Shown: positions 10,743 to 20,446, numbered from the stretch's first letter. The stretch is 64,000 nucleotides of DNA from Dysgonamonadaceae bacterium (GCA_031289145.1 JAITQA010000047.1:1-64000), one strand, 5' to 3'. Notes: a model not told the origin generated them from the sequence alone. Numbers and translations are program-made.

Positions 10743-11768
10743 TTAATTTACAAATAATTTAATTTTACTCAAGACCCGGTTTCTCCTGTCCAAGATAAAA
10801 AATTCCACAACCAAAAGGAACAACAATATCCATGCCGGAATCCGGTATTTCTCGTCATAAGCGGAATATATGCTACTTTCCACTTCTGATTTACTGAGTT
10901 TGTCCAACTCTTTTTGCAGCGCTTTCAAGGCATTATTGGTATTATCGGTTCTCGCGTACATCCCGTTTCCGGCTGCCGCAATATCCTGACACATTTGTTC
11001 ATTCAACTTGGTGATAATCATATTACCCTCGTTATCTCGCTGAAAATCGTTACTGCTTCCGGAAAGCGGAATCGGGCCTCCCGGTTCGGAACCGACTCCC
11101 AGCACATGCACCGTAATTTTCTTGTCTGTAGCCGCTTTTGCCGCTCCTAAAGCATCGTCTTCATGATTTTCGCCGTCGGTTATCAGGATAATTGTTTTTT
11201 CCGTTTGTTCGTTGGGCGTAAAAGAGCGAATGGCTAAGTTGATAGCCGCTCCGATAGCCGTTCCTTGTGTCGGCACCATTGCCGGATTGATAGACGACAA
11301 AAACATTTTTGCCGAAACATAATCCGAAGTAATCGGTAATTGTATAAAGGCGTCTCCTGCAAAGACAATCAGCCCAACTTTATCATTGTCTAAATTGTCG
11401 ATAAGTTTGGATAAAATTTGCTTGGATTTATCCAGACGGTTAGGAGAAATATCCGTTGAAAGCATAGAGTTGGAAACGTCTAAACAAACCATCACTTCAA
11501 TGCCTTGTTTTTTAACGGTTTCTAACTTTGCACCAAACTGAGGGCCTGCTATAACCAGCACAAATAAAGCTGTACAAACGAATAATAGCCAAAACTTCAG
11601 GTACTGTTTTTTTAGCGCCACATCGGGCATCAGTCCCCGAATGATTGCCATATCGCCCAATCGCTTCAGGTTCCTTTTTTTTACATACATGGAATACAGA
11701 AAAAGCAGGAGCAAAGCCGGTAATATTAACAGCAGATACAAATAATCCGGATGTTCAAATCTAAACAT
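10743..11768 (-). CDS. batB: BatB-like VWA domain protein
   Basis: MIDAS-like DVSNSMLSTDISPNRLDKSK; N- and C-terminal TMs. Confidence 0.9.
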   Translation of the reverse strand: MFRFEHPDYLYLLLILPALLLLFLYSMYVKKRNLKRLGDMAIIRGLMPDVALKKQYLKFWLLFVCTALFVLVIAGPQFGAKLETVKKQGIEVMVCLDVSNSMLSTDISPNRLDKSKQILSKLIDNLDNDKVGLIVFAGDAFIQLPITSDYVSAKMFLSSINPAMVPTQGTAIGAAINLAIRSFTPNEQTEKTIILITDGENHEDDALGAAKAATDKKITVHVLGVGSEPGGPIPLSGSSNDFQRDNEGNMIITKLNEQMCQDIAAAGNGMYARTDNTNNALKALQKELDKLSKSEVESSIYSAYDEKYRIPAWILLFLLVVEFFILDRRNRVLSKIKLFVN

Positions 11769-11774
11769 AATAAT

Positions 11775-12758
11775 TTATGGTATATTTTTTACGATTGTAT
11801 ATCTTAATAAAAGTTCCAGCAGGAAGCAAAACAGGCCTATCATGGCGAAAAAAACATATTTTTCCTGTTTTTTGCTGTATTCCTGTATGCTCATTTTTGT
11901 TTTTTCCATCTGGTCGATTTCCTGATAGATTTCTTTCAGCGCCTTGGTATTGGTAGCCCTGAAATATAAGCCGCCGGTGATTTGTGCAATTTGCGTCAAT
12001 GTTTTTTCATCAATTTCGACTTTCATCATCTGGGTTTGCACGCCGAAAGCTGTTTGCATGGGATACGGCGCTTCACCCATAGTACCTACGGCTATTGTGT
12101 ATACCCTTATGCCAAATGTTTTGGCAATTTCAGCAGCTGTCACCGGCGCAATTTCTCCACGGTTGTTGGAACCATCCGTCAACAGGATAATTACTTTTGA
12201 TTTGGCTTTACTGTCTTTCAGTCGACTGACGGCAGTTGCCAAACCGTGTCCAATGGCCGTTCCGTCTTCAATCATGCCACAATGCACATCTTTCATAAGA
12301 TTCAGCAAAACCGTATGGTCGGTAGTCAGCGGACATTGGGTAAAACTTTCGCCGGCAAAGACGACCAAGCCGATATTGTCGTAGGGCCTGCCGTTGATAA
12401 AGGAAGCCGCCACATCTTTGGCCGCTTCAATCCGGTTGGGATTTAAATCCATGGCCAACATCGAAGTCGAAATATCCAGACTCATCATGATGTCTATACC
12501 CTCTGTGGTAGAAGTACTGATGCTATTTGTCATCTGTGGACGAGCCAAGGCTGCTACCAAAAACGAAAAAGCCACAATTCTCAAAACAAACGGGAAATGC
12601 CGTAAATAAACTTTATAGGTATTAGGCGCTTTTTTAAATCCTTCGGAGGATGACAAACGAATACTGGCTTGCGATTTACGCAATTTCCAAATATACCATC
12701 CTATCATCGGGACAAGTAAAAGCAACAATAAAAAATAAATCGGATCTGCAAAAACCAT
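11775..12758 (-). CDS. batA: BatA-like VWA domain protein
   Basis: MIDAS-like SLDISTSMLAMDLNPNRIEAAKDVAASFI; operon position. Confidence 0.9.
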   Translation of the reverse strand: MVFADPIYFLLLLLLVPMIGWYIWKLRKSQASIRLSSSEGFKKAPNTYKVYLRHFPFVLRIVAFSFLVAALARPQMTNSISTSTTEGIDIMMSLDISTSMLAMDLNPNRIEAAKDVAASFINGRPYDNIGLVVFAGESFTQCPLTTDHTVLLNLMKDVHCGMIEDGTAIGHGLATAVSRLKDSKAKSKVIILLTDGSNNRGEIAPVTAAEIAKTFGIRVYTIAVGTMGEAPYPMQTAFGVQTQMMKVEIDEKTLTQIAQITGGLYFRATNTKALKEIYQEIDQMEKTKMSIQEYSKKQEKYVFFAMIGLFCFLLELLLRYTIVKNIP

Positions 12759-12768
12759 TTTTTATAAA

Positions 12769-13743
12769 TTATGAATTATTCTTTATTTTCTCCGTCTCTT
12801 TCAACTCAACCGAAACTTCTTCCTGTTTGGTCATATTGACAAAGAGATAAGCATTCATTAAACTCAATTCATTTTCATCCGGCAAGGGATTATATTTGGC
12901 GAATTTGACAAAATCGGCCAAAATAAGTATTTGCTTCAGGTTATCGTAAGAATTATCCACATCGCTGTATCCCCTGATTTTACCCAAAATTTCACCGGAA
13001 GTCATTTCCATCGCCCCTATTTCGAAACGTTCTTCAATGTATCTGCGCAAAGTATCTGTTATATCGGAATGGTATTCCTTAATTTTCCCCTGTTGCCATA
13101 GTTTTTGCGCTTTGATGGCGTCTAATACTTGAATAGCCCGTATGTGAGGCGGCAAGGGTTCTTCCTTTTTGAAAGGCAATAAGGATTTTTTATAATATAC
13201 CCGATAAACAATGTAAGCAATCGCTGCAATCAGCAAAATACCGAATAAAATGTACAGTATCGGGAGCGCCGACAGCAGAAAATCCAGCCACACAAACTTC
13301 GGTTTGTTGACTTCTTTGATATCATAAAACTGTTTGGATTCGGTATCTACCGGAAGCGTAGATACTTTCAGCGCAAGTTCATCTGAATAAGCCGTATCGG
13401 TATTCAACACCACTTGAAAAGGAGGTAATAAATACACGGCGGAATCAAAAGAAGTTACCAAATAATCATAGTTTAACCGGATTCTATCGTTACCGATATC
13501 GGTAGTATCCATCTTCGATATTTCCAATATTTCTATGCCGGTTATCAGTGTGTCGGAAAACACAGGCAATTGGAGCGGCTGATCCTTGGCAGCTGCGATT
13601 TCCAAGTGAATCTTAGTCTGTTCCCCAATCAGAATATGGGTTGAATCTATGCTTGCCTTTACGGAAATCTGTTGGGCGTAAACACTACAAACGCTTATTC
13701 CCCAAAAAACGATGCTATTGAAAATGTATCTGCTTTTTTTCAT
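12769..13743 (-). CDS. Bat-operon-associated membrane protein of unknown function
   Basis: Signal peptide, single central TM (FLLSALPILYILFGILLIAAIAYIVYRVYY), conserved position between DUF58 and batA. Confidence 0.75.
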   Translation of the reverse strand: MKKSRYIFNSIVFWGISVCSVYAQQISVKASIDSTHILIGEQTKIHLEIAAAKDQPLQLPVFSDTLITGIEILEISKMDTTDIGNDRIRLNYDYLVTSFDSAVYLLPPFQVVLNTDTAYSDELALKVSTLPVDTESKQFYDIKEVNKPKFVWLDFLLSALPILYILFGILLIAAIAYIVYRVYYKKSLLPFKKEEPLPPHIRAIQVLDAIKAQKLWQQGKIKEYHSDITDTLRRYIEERFEIGAMEMTSGEILGKIRGYSDVDNSYDNLKQILILADFVKFAKYNPLPDENELSLMNAYLFVNMTKQEEVSVELKETEKIKNNS

Positions 13744-13750
13744 TTTTCGA

Positions 13751-14620
13751 TCAACTGCGTTTATTAAACAATCCCATCAAGGCCTTTACATAATCGTCTT
13801 CCGTACGAATGGAGATGGCGTCTACCCTACTTTTTTTGAAAGCATTGTTCATATCCGTCTGGCGTTTCTCCCACCAATGCTTGTAAGATAATCGCACTTT
13901 TGAGGAAGAAGTGTCAATGTATTTTTCCTGTCCGCTTTCGGCGTCTTTTATTTTCACCAAACCGATTTTCGGTATTTCTGTTTCCCGTCCGTCATAGACC
14001 TGAATCGCGACCACATCATGTTTTCTATTCGCAATAGTCAGCGCATCCTGATAGTCGTCCTTGTTGATATAGTCGGAAAAAAGAAATGCAGTACAACGTT
14101 TTTTTATGGCATTTGTCAGGTATTTCAGTACTTGCGCAATATCGGTATTCGTATGTTGCGGCTCAAAGTTAATCAATTCCCGAATAATATACAAGATGTG
14201 TTTTCTTCCTTTTTGCGGTGGAATAAATTTTTCAATCCGGTCTGAGAAAAAAACAACGCCGATTTTATCGTTATTTTGAATAGCTGAAAAAGCAAGCGTG
14301 GCGGCAATCTCCGTTATCATATCTTTTTTCAACATACTCTTGGTGCCGAAATCTCTACTCCCGGAAACGTCAATCAAAAGCATCACCGTCAATTCACGTT
14401 CTTCTTCAAAAATCTTGATATATGGTTTTGAATATCTTGCCGTTACATTCCAATCAATATCCCGAATGTCGTCGCCGAATTCATATTCCCTTACTTCCGA
14501 AAAAGCCATACCTCGCCCTTTGAAAGCCGAATGGTATTGTCCGGCAAAAATATTGCTCGACAATCCCCTGGTCTTAATCTCAATTTGCCGTACCTTTTTT
14601 AATAATTCGTTTGTCTCCAT
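13751..14620 (-). CDS. DUF58 domain protein
   Basis: GRGMAFSEVREYEFGDDIRDIDWNVTARYSKPYIK is the DUF58 signature. Confidence 0.92.
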   Translation of the reverse strand: METNELLKKVRQIEIKTRGLSSNIFAGQYHSAFKGRGMAFSEVREYEFGDDIRDIDWNVTARYSKPYIKIFEEERELTVMLLIDVSGSRDFGTKSMLKKDMITEIAATLAFSAIQNNDKIGVVFFSDRIEKFIPPQKGRKHILYIIRELINFEPQHTNTDIAQVLKYLTNAIKKRCTAFLFSDYINKDDYQDALTIANRKHDVVAIQVYDGRETEIPKIGLVKIKDAESGQEKYIDTSSSKVRLSYKHWWEKRQTDMNNAFKKSRVDAISIRTEDDYVKALMGLFNKRS

Positions 14621-14625
14621 AATAA

Positions 14626-14681
14626 GAACTAAGAAGTAAAAACTAAGAACTAAAAACTAAAAATTAAAAACTAAGCGTTAA
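14626..14681. repeat. Degenerate heptamer repeat (g/a)aactaa, ~8 units
   Basis: gaactaa-gaagtaa-aaactaa-gaactaa-aaactaa-aaattaa-aaactaa-gcgttaa in the moxR-DUF58 intergenic. Confidence 0.7.
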
Positions 14682-14717
14682 GAAATTTCTAATTTTTAAT
14701 TCCTAATTCTTAATTAC

Positions 14718-15713
14718 TTAGGGTACTTCAACTTTATTCAATATCTCACTGATAATCTCCTCTGATGTAAGATTACGGGCTTCCGCTTCATAAGTCAATC
14801 CGATACGGTGACGGAGGACGTCGAAACAAACGGCACGTATATCTTCGGGAATTACATATCCTCTCCTTTTGATAAAGGCGTAAGCCCTTGCCGCCAATGC
14901 CAGATTGATAGATGCACGAGGCGAAGCGCCAAAAGAAATCATCCCTTTTAAATCAGGAAGACCATGTTCATGCGGAAACCGTGTAGCAAAAACAATGTCT
15001 ACGATGTATCTTTCGATTTTTTCGTCTAAGTAAACCTCGTTTACAATTTTGCGAGCCTCCATTATTTCTTGTTTTTTCAGAATCGGTTTGATTTCGATTT
15101 TTGTCCCGCTGATATTTTGACGGATAATCAGTTTTTCTTCTTCTTTTTTCGGATAATTGATTACCACTTTCAGCATAAACCGGTCTACCTGAGCTTCCGG
15201 AAGCGGATAGGTACCTTCCTGCTCAATAGGATTCTGAGTTGCCATTACCAAAAAAGGCTCCGGTAATTTGTACGTTTTTTCACCAATGGTAACCTGACGT
15301 TCTTGCATCGCTTCCAATAAGGCGCTTTGTACCTTGGCTGGAGCACGGTTGATTTCATCCGCCAAAACAAAATTGGCAAAAACAGGACCATGTTTCACCA
15401 AAAATTCTTCATTCTTCTGACTGTAAATCATTGTGCCTACAACATCGGCCGGCAGTAAGTCCGGCGTAAATTGAATACGACTGTATTTAGCTTCGATTAA
15501 TGAAGCCAATGTTTTAATAGCTAATGTCTTTGCCAATCCCGGAACGCCTTCCAGCAATATATGGCCATCCGACAAAAGACCTATCAACAAAGACTCAAGC
15601 AAATGTTTCTGCCCTACGATTACTTGGTCCATCCCCTTGAAAATCATATTGACGAAACCGCTTTTACTTTCAATTCTTTCGTTTAACTCACGAATATCAA
15701 CTGTTTGACTCAT
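14718..15713 (-). CDS. MoxR-family AAA+ ATPase
   Basis: Walker A-like LLEGVPGLAKT, LADEINRAPAKVQSALLEAMQE, ATQNPIEQEGTYPLPEAQVDRF. Confidence 0.95.
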   Translation of the reverse strand: MSQTVDIRELNERIESKSGFVNMIFKGMDQVIVGQKHLLESLLIGLLSDGHILLEGVPGLAKTLAIKTLASLIEAKYSRIQFTPDLLPADVVGTMIYSQKNEEFLVKHGPVFANFVLADEINRAPAKVQSALLEAMQERQVTIGEKTYKLPEPFLVMATQNPIEQEGTYPLPEAQVDRFMLKVVINYPKKEEEKLIIRQNISGTKIEIKPILKKQEIMEARKIVNEVYLDEKIERYIVDIVFATRFPHEHGLPDLKGMISFGASPRASINLALAARAYAFIKRRGYVIPEDIRAVCFDVLRHRIGLTYEAEARNLTSEEIISEILNKVEVP

Positions 15714-15760
15714 AAAAAATATTTATTATTATTTCTAAAATCATTTCAAAATAAACTCTG

Positions 15761-15768
15761 CAAAAGTA
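15761..15768 (-). promoter_or_regulatory. -7 element TACTTTTG upstream of moxR-bat operon
   Basis: Plus strand caaaagta; matches Bacteroidota TAnnTTTG consensus. Confidence 0.5.
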
Positions 15769-15838
15769 TAAATGTTAAATTGTGATTGAAATAGTTTTCC
15801 AGTTAAAAATGATTAATTATATCTATAAGTTCTCAAAT

Positions 15839-16768
15839 TTAGTGTTTATTATAACTAATCGCCAGATTTTTAGCTTTTCCAACCGATTCCTCACTCGCTG
15901 CATCAATGCCGTATTTTTGAGCGGGAGGAATGATTATCTCCAATCCTTCCGGTAGTATGTCCGGATTTTTGATGTGATTTTTGTTTTCCTCGTAAATATA
16001 CACCCAAAAAGCTCTGTTGCCATATTTTTTTAATGCAATCGAAGCCAAGCGGTCGCCACGTGTAATTGTTCTTTTTTCGCCTGCGTCCGGTAAAATAGTT
16101 GCGATCGTATCTTGCGGTAGCGGTTCCTGTTCCGGCAATACCTGCTCCGGCGCTTGCAAAACATATTCTTGTTTACTGCCTTTTTGTACAGGCTCTCCAA
16201 ACGGATTCATATTGATAACAAACTCTATACCTGTCACAACGACAATCACAAAGACCGCTATCAACCAAAATGGAAAATGTTTTTCTTCTTTAAATTTCGC
16301 AGATTCAGGCAAAACCGTCACCGATTGCTTTTCTTCAATTTCTTCAATCTTTTCAACTGTTTCTATTTCTTCAGCCTTTTCAATTTCTTCAACTGATTCA
16401 ATTTCTTCCGTGGTTTCTATTTCTTCAAGCGTTTCAATATTTATATTTTCTTCTATTTCAATTGGTTCAAATAAAGAAAAAGGCTCATTAATCGCTTGTG
16501 CCAGCTGTTTCTCAGGAGAAAAGGCCACCTTGTAATGTGCCGGAATCAAAACCCTTTTGCCGGTGACGACGTCCACACTTTCGCGATTTTCTACAGACGA
16601 CAACTTGAATGTTCCTAAATCTTTTATTTTCAATAATTTATCAGAAAGGATAGCATCACTTGCCACTTCGAAAAATTCTCGAAGGAAAGATTCTGCTTCT
16701 TTTTTGGAAATTGCTTCTTTTTCAGCCAGCCGCGTAGCCAAATCCTGTATGTTGATTTTCTCATTCAT
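15839..16768 (-). CDS. HU/IHF-like DNA-binding domain + Glu-rich linker + TM helix + LysM domain protein
   Basis: N-terminal HU-like domain (KIKDLGTFKLSSVENRESVDVVTGKRVLIPAHYKVAFSP), EIE repeat linker, TM FPFWLIAVFVIVVVTGIEFVI, LysM (RTITRGDRLASIALKKYGNRAFWVYIYEENKNHIKNPDILPEGLEIIIP). Confidence 0.85.
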   Translation of the reverse strand: MNEKINIQDLATRLAEKEAISKKEAESFLREFFEVASDAILSDKLLKIKDLGTFKLSSVENRESVDVVTGKRVLIPAHYKVAFSPEKQLAQAINEPFSLFEPIEIEENINIETLEEIETTEEIESVEEIEKAEEIETVEKIEEIEEKQSVTVLPESAKFKEEKHFPFWLIAVFVIVVVTGIEFVINMNPFGEPVQKGSKQEYVLQAPEQVLPEQEPLPQDTIATILPDAGEKRTITRGDRLASIALKKYGNRAFWVYIYEENKNHIKNPDILPEGLEIIIPPAQKYGIDAASEESVGKAKNLAISYNKH

Positions 16769-17048
16769 GGTTTAGTTCCTTAATTTTTTTATTGAACGAG
16801 GGGGAGGCTTTAAATTTGACAACTAATTTGGGTGGAATGAGCATTCTTTTCCCGGTTTCCGGATGCACATTTATCCTTTCATCTCGCTTTTTTACTTCAA
16901 AATTTCCGAAGTTGGTAATCGAAATTATATTGCTTTCGATTAATTCAGCGGTAAGCGAGGCAACCATATTATCCAATCTCTTTCCGGCTTCCGGTTTGGA
17001 TAATTTCAGTTTTTGAGCCAATACGGCGACTAATTCGGTAGCGTTCAT
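16761..17048 (-). CDS. HU family DNA-binding protein
   Basis: GKRLDNMVASLTAELIESNIISITNFGNFEVKKRDERINVHPETGKRMLIPPKLVVKFKAS; overlaps next gene by 8 bp. Confidence 0.92.
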   Translation of the reverse strand: MNATELVAVLAQKLKLSKPEAGKRLDNMVASLTAELIESNIISITNFGNFEVKKRDERINVHPETGKRMLIPPKLVVKFKASPSFNKKIKELNHE

Positions 17049-17067
17049 GTGTTATTATTTCCGTTCA

Positions 17068-18369
17068 TTATTCAATCATTCCGAATAAATCAAAAGATTG
17101 TGTTCCTGTAATTTTAACGGGATAAAATGTTCCGGGAACCAATTTTTTGTTTTTGCCAATCAAGATTTCCGTATCGACTTCCGGAGAATCGTATTCGGTT
17201 CGTCCGATATAAAAATCGGATTCTTCACGGTCAATGATGGCCTTGAGTGTCTGCCCGACTTTATTTTCACTGATTTCGGCAGCAATTTGCTCCTGAACAG
17301 ACATCAGTTCCTCCATCCGTCGGTTTTTGATTTCCGGTTCGATATTGTCTTTGTAATGCCGACCGGAATACGTCCCTTCTTCTTCCGAGTAAGGGAAAGC
17401 GCCCAACCGTTCAAAACGCATTTCCCGGACAAACGCCAGTAAGTCGGCAAAATCCGCTTCGGTTTCACCGGGATGTCCTACCATCATGGTGGTACGAAGA
17501 TGAATACCCGGCACTTCCTGCCGAATTTTCTGAAGCAATGCCACGGTTTCCGCTTTTGAAATATTCCGTCGCATAATTTTTAACATAGCGTCGCTGCTGT
17601 GCTGAAGTGCAATATCCAAATATTTGCAAATATTTTCCCTTTCACGCATTAACGGCAGTATAGCTAATGGAAATTGAGCCGGATAAGTATAATGAAGACG
17701 CATCCATTCCACACCGGGAATGTCGGATAGGCGTTTGAGCAGTTCCGCCAGACAGAATTGTTTATACAAGTCTTTCCCATAATAACTTAAGTCTTGCGCA
17801 ATCAGTTGAAACTCTTTGACTCCCTGCCCTGCCAACAAACGGACTTCCTGTTCGATTGCTTCCATGCTTCTCGACTGGTATTTCCCTGTGATAATGGGAA
17901 TAGAACAGTAGGCGCATGTACGATTGCAACCCTCTGCAATTTTCAAATAAGTGTAATGAGAGGGCGTGGTCAGTGACCTTTCGGAAGACAGTTCCGGCAA
18001 ATAAGATTTTCCCAGGTCGGACAACAATTCTTTCCAATTGAATTTGCCATAGAATTTATCGACAGCAGGGATGAGTTTTTCCAAATCTTTCCGGTATCTT
18101 TCCGAAAGACATCCCATCACAAAGAGTTTTTTGATTTGTTTGTTTTTTTTTGCTTCTCCGAATGCAAGAATCATATCAATAGATTCCTGTTTTGCACTTT
18201 CAATAAATCCGCAGGTATTGATTACCACAATATCGCCACTTGTTTTTTCCGGGTCGTGGGATACCAAATAGCCGTTAGCGGTAAACTGGCGCATCAGTAA
18301 TTCCGAATCAACCAAATTTTTGGAACAACCCAATGTAATGATATCGACCTTATTTTTTTTCATTGCCAA
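17068..18369 (-). CDS. rimO: Ribosomal protein S12 methylthiotransferase RimO
   Basis: ITLGCSKNLVDSE, radical SAM CNRTCAYCSIP, TRAM-like C-terminus. Confidence 0.95.
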   Translation of the reverse strand: MAMKKNKVDIITLGCSKNLVDSELLMRQFTANGYLVSHDPEKTSGDIVVINTCGFIESAKQESIDMILAFGEAKKNKQIKKLFVMGCLSERYRKDLEKLIPAVDKFYGKFNWKELLSDLGKSYLPELSSERSLTTPSHYTYLKIAEGCNRTCAYCSIPIITGKYQSRSMEAIEQEVRLLAGQGVKEFQLIAQDLSYYGKDLYKQFCLAELLKRLSDIPGVEWMRLHYTYPAQFPLAILPLMRERENICKYLDIALQHSSDAMLKIMRRNISKAETVALLQKIRQEVPGIHLRTTMMVGHPGETEADFADLLAFVREMRFERLGAFPYSEEEGTYSGRHYKDNIEPEIKNRRMEELMSVQEQIAAEISENKVGQTLKAIIDREESDFYIGRTEYDSPEVDTEILIGKNKKLVPGTFYPVKITGTQSFDLFGMIE

Positions 18370-19312
18370 ACAAGGAATCTACAAATTCCTTTTTTCTGAA
18401 TACCTGTAAGTCTTCCAAACCTTCGCCCAAACCAATATATTTCACCGGAATCCGGAACTGGTCGGAGATTCCGATAACCACGCCGCCTTTGGCTGTACCG
18501 TCCAATTTGGTGACGGCCAAAGCGCTTACATCAGTTGCTGCGGTAAACTGTTTGGCTTGTTCAAAGGCGTTCTGACCGGTAGAACCATCCAAAATCAGCA
18601 AGACTTCGTGAGGCGCATCCGGAACGACTTTTTTCATCACATTTTTTATCTTGGTCAGTTCATTCATCAGGTTGATTTTGTTATGAAGTCGGCCGGCCGT
18701 ATCAATAATTACCACATCTGCCTGGTTGACGACAGCCGAATGTAGGGTATCATAAGCGACGGACGCCGGGTCGGAACCCATTTTTTGTTTGACAATAGGT
18801 ACACCCACACGTTCGCTCCAGATGGTCAATTGTTCCACGGCAGCAGCGCGGAAAGTATCGGCAGCGCCTAAGTATACTTTTTTACCGGCTTTTTTGAAAT
18901 GATAAGCCAATTTGCCGATGGTAGTGGTTTTACCCACGCCGTTTACGCCGACAACCATGATTATATACGGTTTTTTGTCGGTCGGCAAATCAAAATCTTC
19001 CGGATTGTCCGTATCGCTACCCATCAGCATAGACGCAATCTCGTCACGGAGGATATGAGTAAGTTCTTGTGAATCAATGTATTTCTCCCGAGCAATCCGG
19101 GATTCAATCCGACCGATGATTTTCAGGGTTGTTTCCACACCCACATCCGAAGTAATCAGGACTTCTTCCAAATCGTCCAAAATATCTTCGTCAACTTTCG
19201 ATTTTCCGGCAATAATGCGGGTCAATTTCGAAAATACGTTTTCTTTGGTTTTGGACAATCCCTTATCCAAAGTTTCTTTGTTGTCTTTTGAGAAAAAATT
19301 AAACAGGCTCAT
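18350..19312 (-). CDS. ftsY: Signal recognition particle receptor FtsY
   Basis: GVNGVGKTTTIGKLA, DTFRAAAVEQL, DTAGRLHNKINLMNEL, TKLDGTAKGG; start trimmed to MSLFNFFSK. Confidence 0.95.
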   Translation of the reverse strand: MSLFNFFSKDNKETLDKGLSKTKENVFSKLTRIIAGKSKVDEDILDDLEEVLITSDVGVETTLKIIGRIESRIAREKYIDSQELTHILRDEIASMLMGSDTDNPEDFDLPTDKKPYIIMVVGVNGVGKTTTIGKLAYHFKKAGKKVYLGAADTFRAAAVEQLTIWSERVGVPIVKQKMGSDPASVAYDTLHSAVVNQADVVIIDTAGRLHNKINLMNELTKIKNVMKKVVPDAPHEVLLILDGSTGQNAFEQAKQFTAATDVSALAVTKLDGTAKGGVVIGISDQFRIPVKYIGLGEGLEDLQVFRKKEFVDSLFGNEKK

Positions 19313-19349
19313 TCCGCAGTATAAATTAATATGACATGTAAGATTGATG

Positions 19350-19357
19350 CAAAGGTA
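19350..19357 (-). promoter_or_regulatory. -7 element TACCTTTG upstream of ftsY operon
   Basis: Plus strand caaaggta, ~38 nt upstream of ftsY ATG. Confidence 0.5.
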
Positions 19358-19486
19358 CATAAAATTTTTCTAAAAACGAGGTGAGTAATGCACTTTATTT
19401 CGGTCTTTTTCTGTAGCTGAAGAAAATAATTTATTTTTTATGCCATTCAACCATTTTATTCTGAATAAATGGCAAGGATGTTTTTC

Positions 19487-19516
19487 TTGAGAATTCAAAT
19501 ATAATTATTACCTTTG
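19487..19516 (+). promoter_or_regulatory. TTG-N19-TACCTTTG promoter adjacent to a small ORF
   Basis: ttg at 19487-19489, taccttTg at 19509-19516. Confidence 0.5.
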
Positions 19517-19521
19517 TATAC

Positions 19522-19692
19522 ATGAACGCTTTCTTAAAAAACTGTGGAATTTTTGTGTTGATTATTGGGGAATTGTTCCTCATTTTCCCCTTTTTCACAC
19601 AGAAGCAGACCAACGGGACTTTGCTATCCGGGTGGATTCTGATTATTATCGGCTTTATTTTGTATATCCTTATCAATAAAAAAAGCCGCTAA
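19522..19692 (+). CDS. Small membrane protein, 56 aa (absent from supplied ORF track)
   Basis: MNAFLKNCGIFVLIIGELFLIFPFFTQKQTNGTLLSGWILIIIGFILYILINKKSR; two predicted TMs, promoter upstream, terminator hairpin at the stop. Confidence 0.7.
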   Translation: MNAFLKNCGIFVLIIGELFLIFPFFTQKQTNGTLLSGWILIIIGFILYILINKKSR

Positions 19693-19704
19693 AAAACGGC
19701 TTTT
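19681..19704 (+). terminator. Hairpin terminator overlapping the stop of the small ORF
   Basis: aaaagccg-ctaaaaaa-cggctttt. Confidence 0.65.
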
Positions 19705-19915
19705 CTATAAGACAAAACTTACCTTCTCGTAATAAATCATTGACTAAGTTCATTCACACACTCTGTAACTAATAATGAATATTTTGAAATGGCTTTCACA
19801 AGCAACGGCAAAAAGAGATAATTTTTAATTTAACCACCTCAATAACTACTACAAAGAGGAGGATATTTCTTGTCTCTTTCATAAATGTACAAAAACTGTG
19901 CCAAATCTGAGTTTT

Positions 19916-20443
19916 TTAAATATTAAATTCAAATATTTGTCCGTACTCAACGGGAAATTCAAAAGTTTTGTCAATGGAAAATATTTTTAAATAGCTATGT
20001 ATTAGTCTAATAACACCTGCATGAGTAAATAAACACGCTGATTTTAAATTGAATGATTTTAATTCATCCATAAAAGAATTTACTCTTTTTTGCATCATAG
20101 CGTAAGATTCTCCATTTTTTGCCGGATAATTCAACCAATCGTTCAACCAATCTTTGGCTGCCGGATTATCAATTTCCATCCATGATTTCATTTCCCAATC
20201 ACCGAAATTCAATTCCCTGATTCTGGTCTCCAAAATGGGGAATTCGAATCCACAATATTTTGCCAATAATGTACATCTTGATAGTGGACTTGAAAATACT
20301 TTATCAAATGTTTTTCCTGCCAGGTTTTCTTTCACGGTTGCAGCCTCAGCACAAAATGAAGCCTTCAAAGGCACATCCGAAAATCCGTAGCATACTCCTT
20401 GGGGAACATCAACCGAGGTATGTCTGACCATTATTAGTTTCAT
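19916..20443 (-). CDS. Histidine phosphatase family protein (CobC/phosphoglycerate mutase-like)
   Basis: MVRHTSVD, FSSPLSRC, RIRELNFGDWE, FTHAGVIR. Confidence 0.85.
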   Translation of the reverse strand: MKLIMVRHTSVDVPQGVCYGFSDVPLKASFCAEAATVKENLAGKTFDKVFSSPLSRCTLLAKYCGFEFPILETRIRELNFGDWEMKSWMEIDNPAAKDWLNDWLNYPAKNGESYAMMQKRVNSFMDELKSFNLKSACLFTHAGVIRLIHSYLKIFSIDKTFEFPVEYGQIFEFNI

Positions 20444-20446
20444 AAC

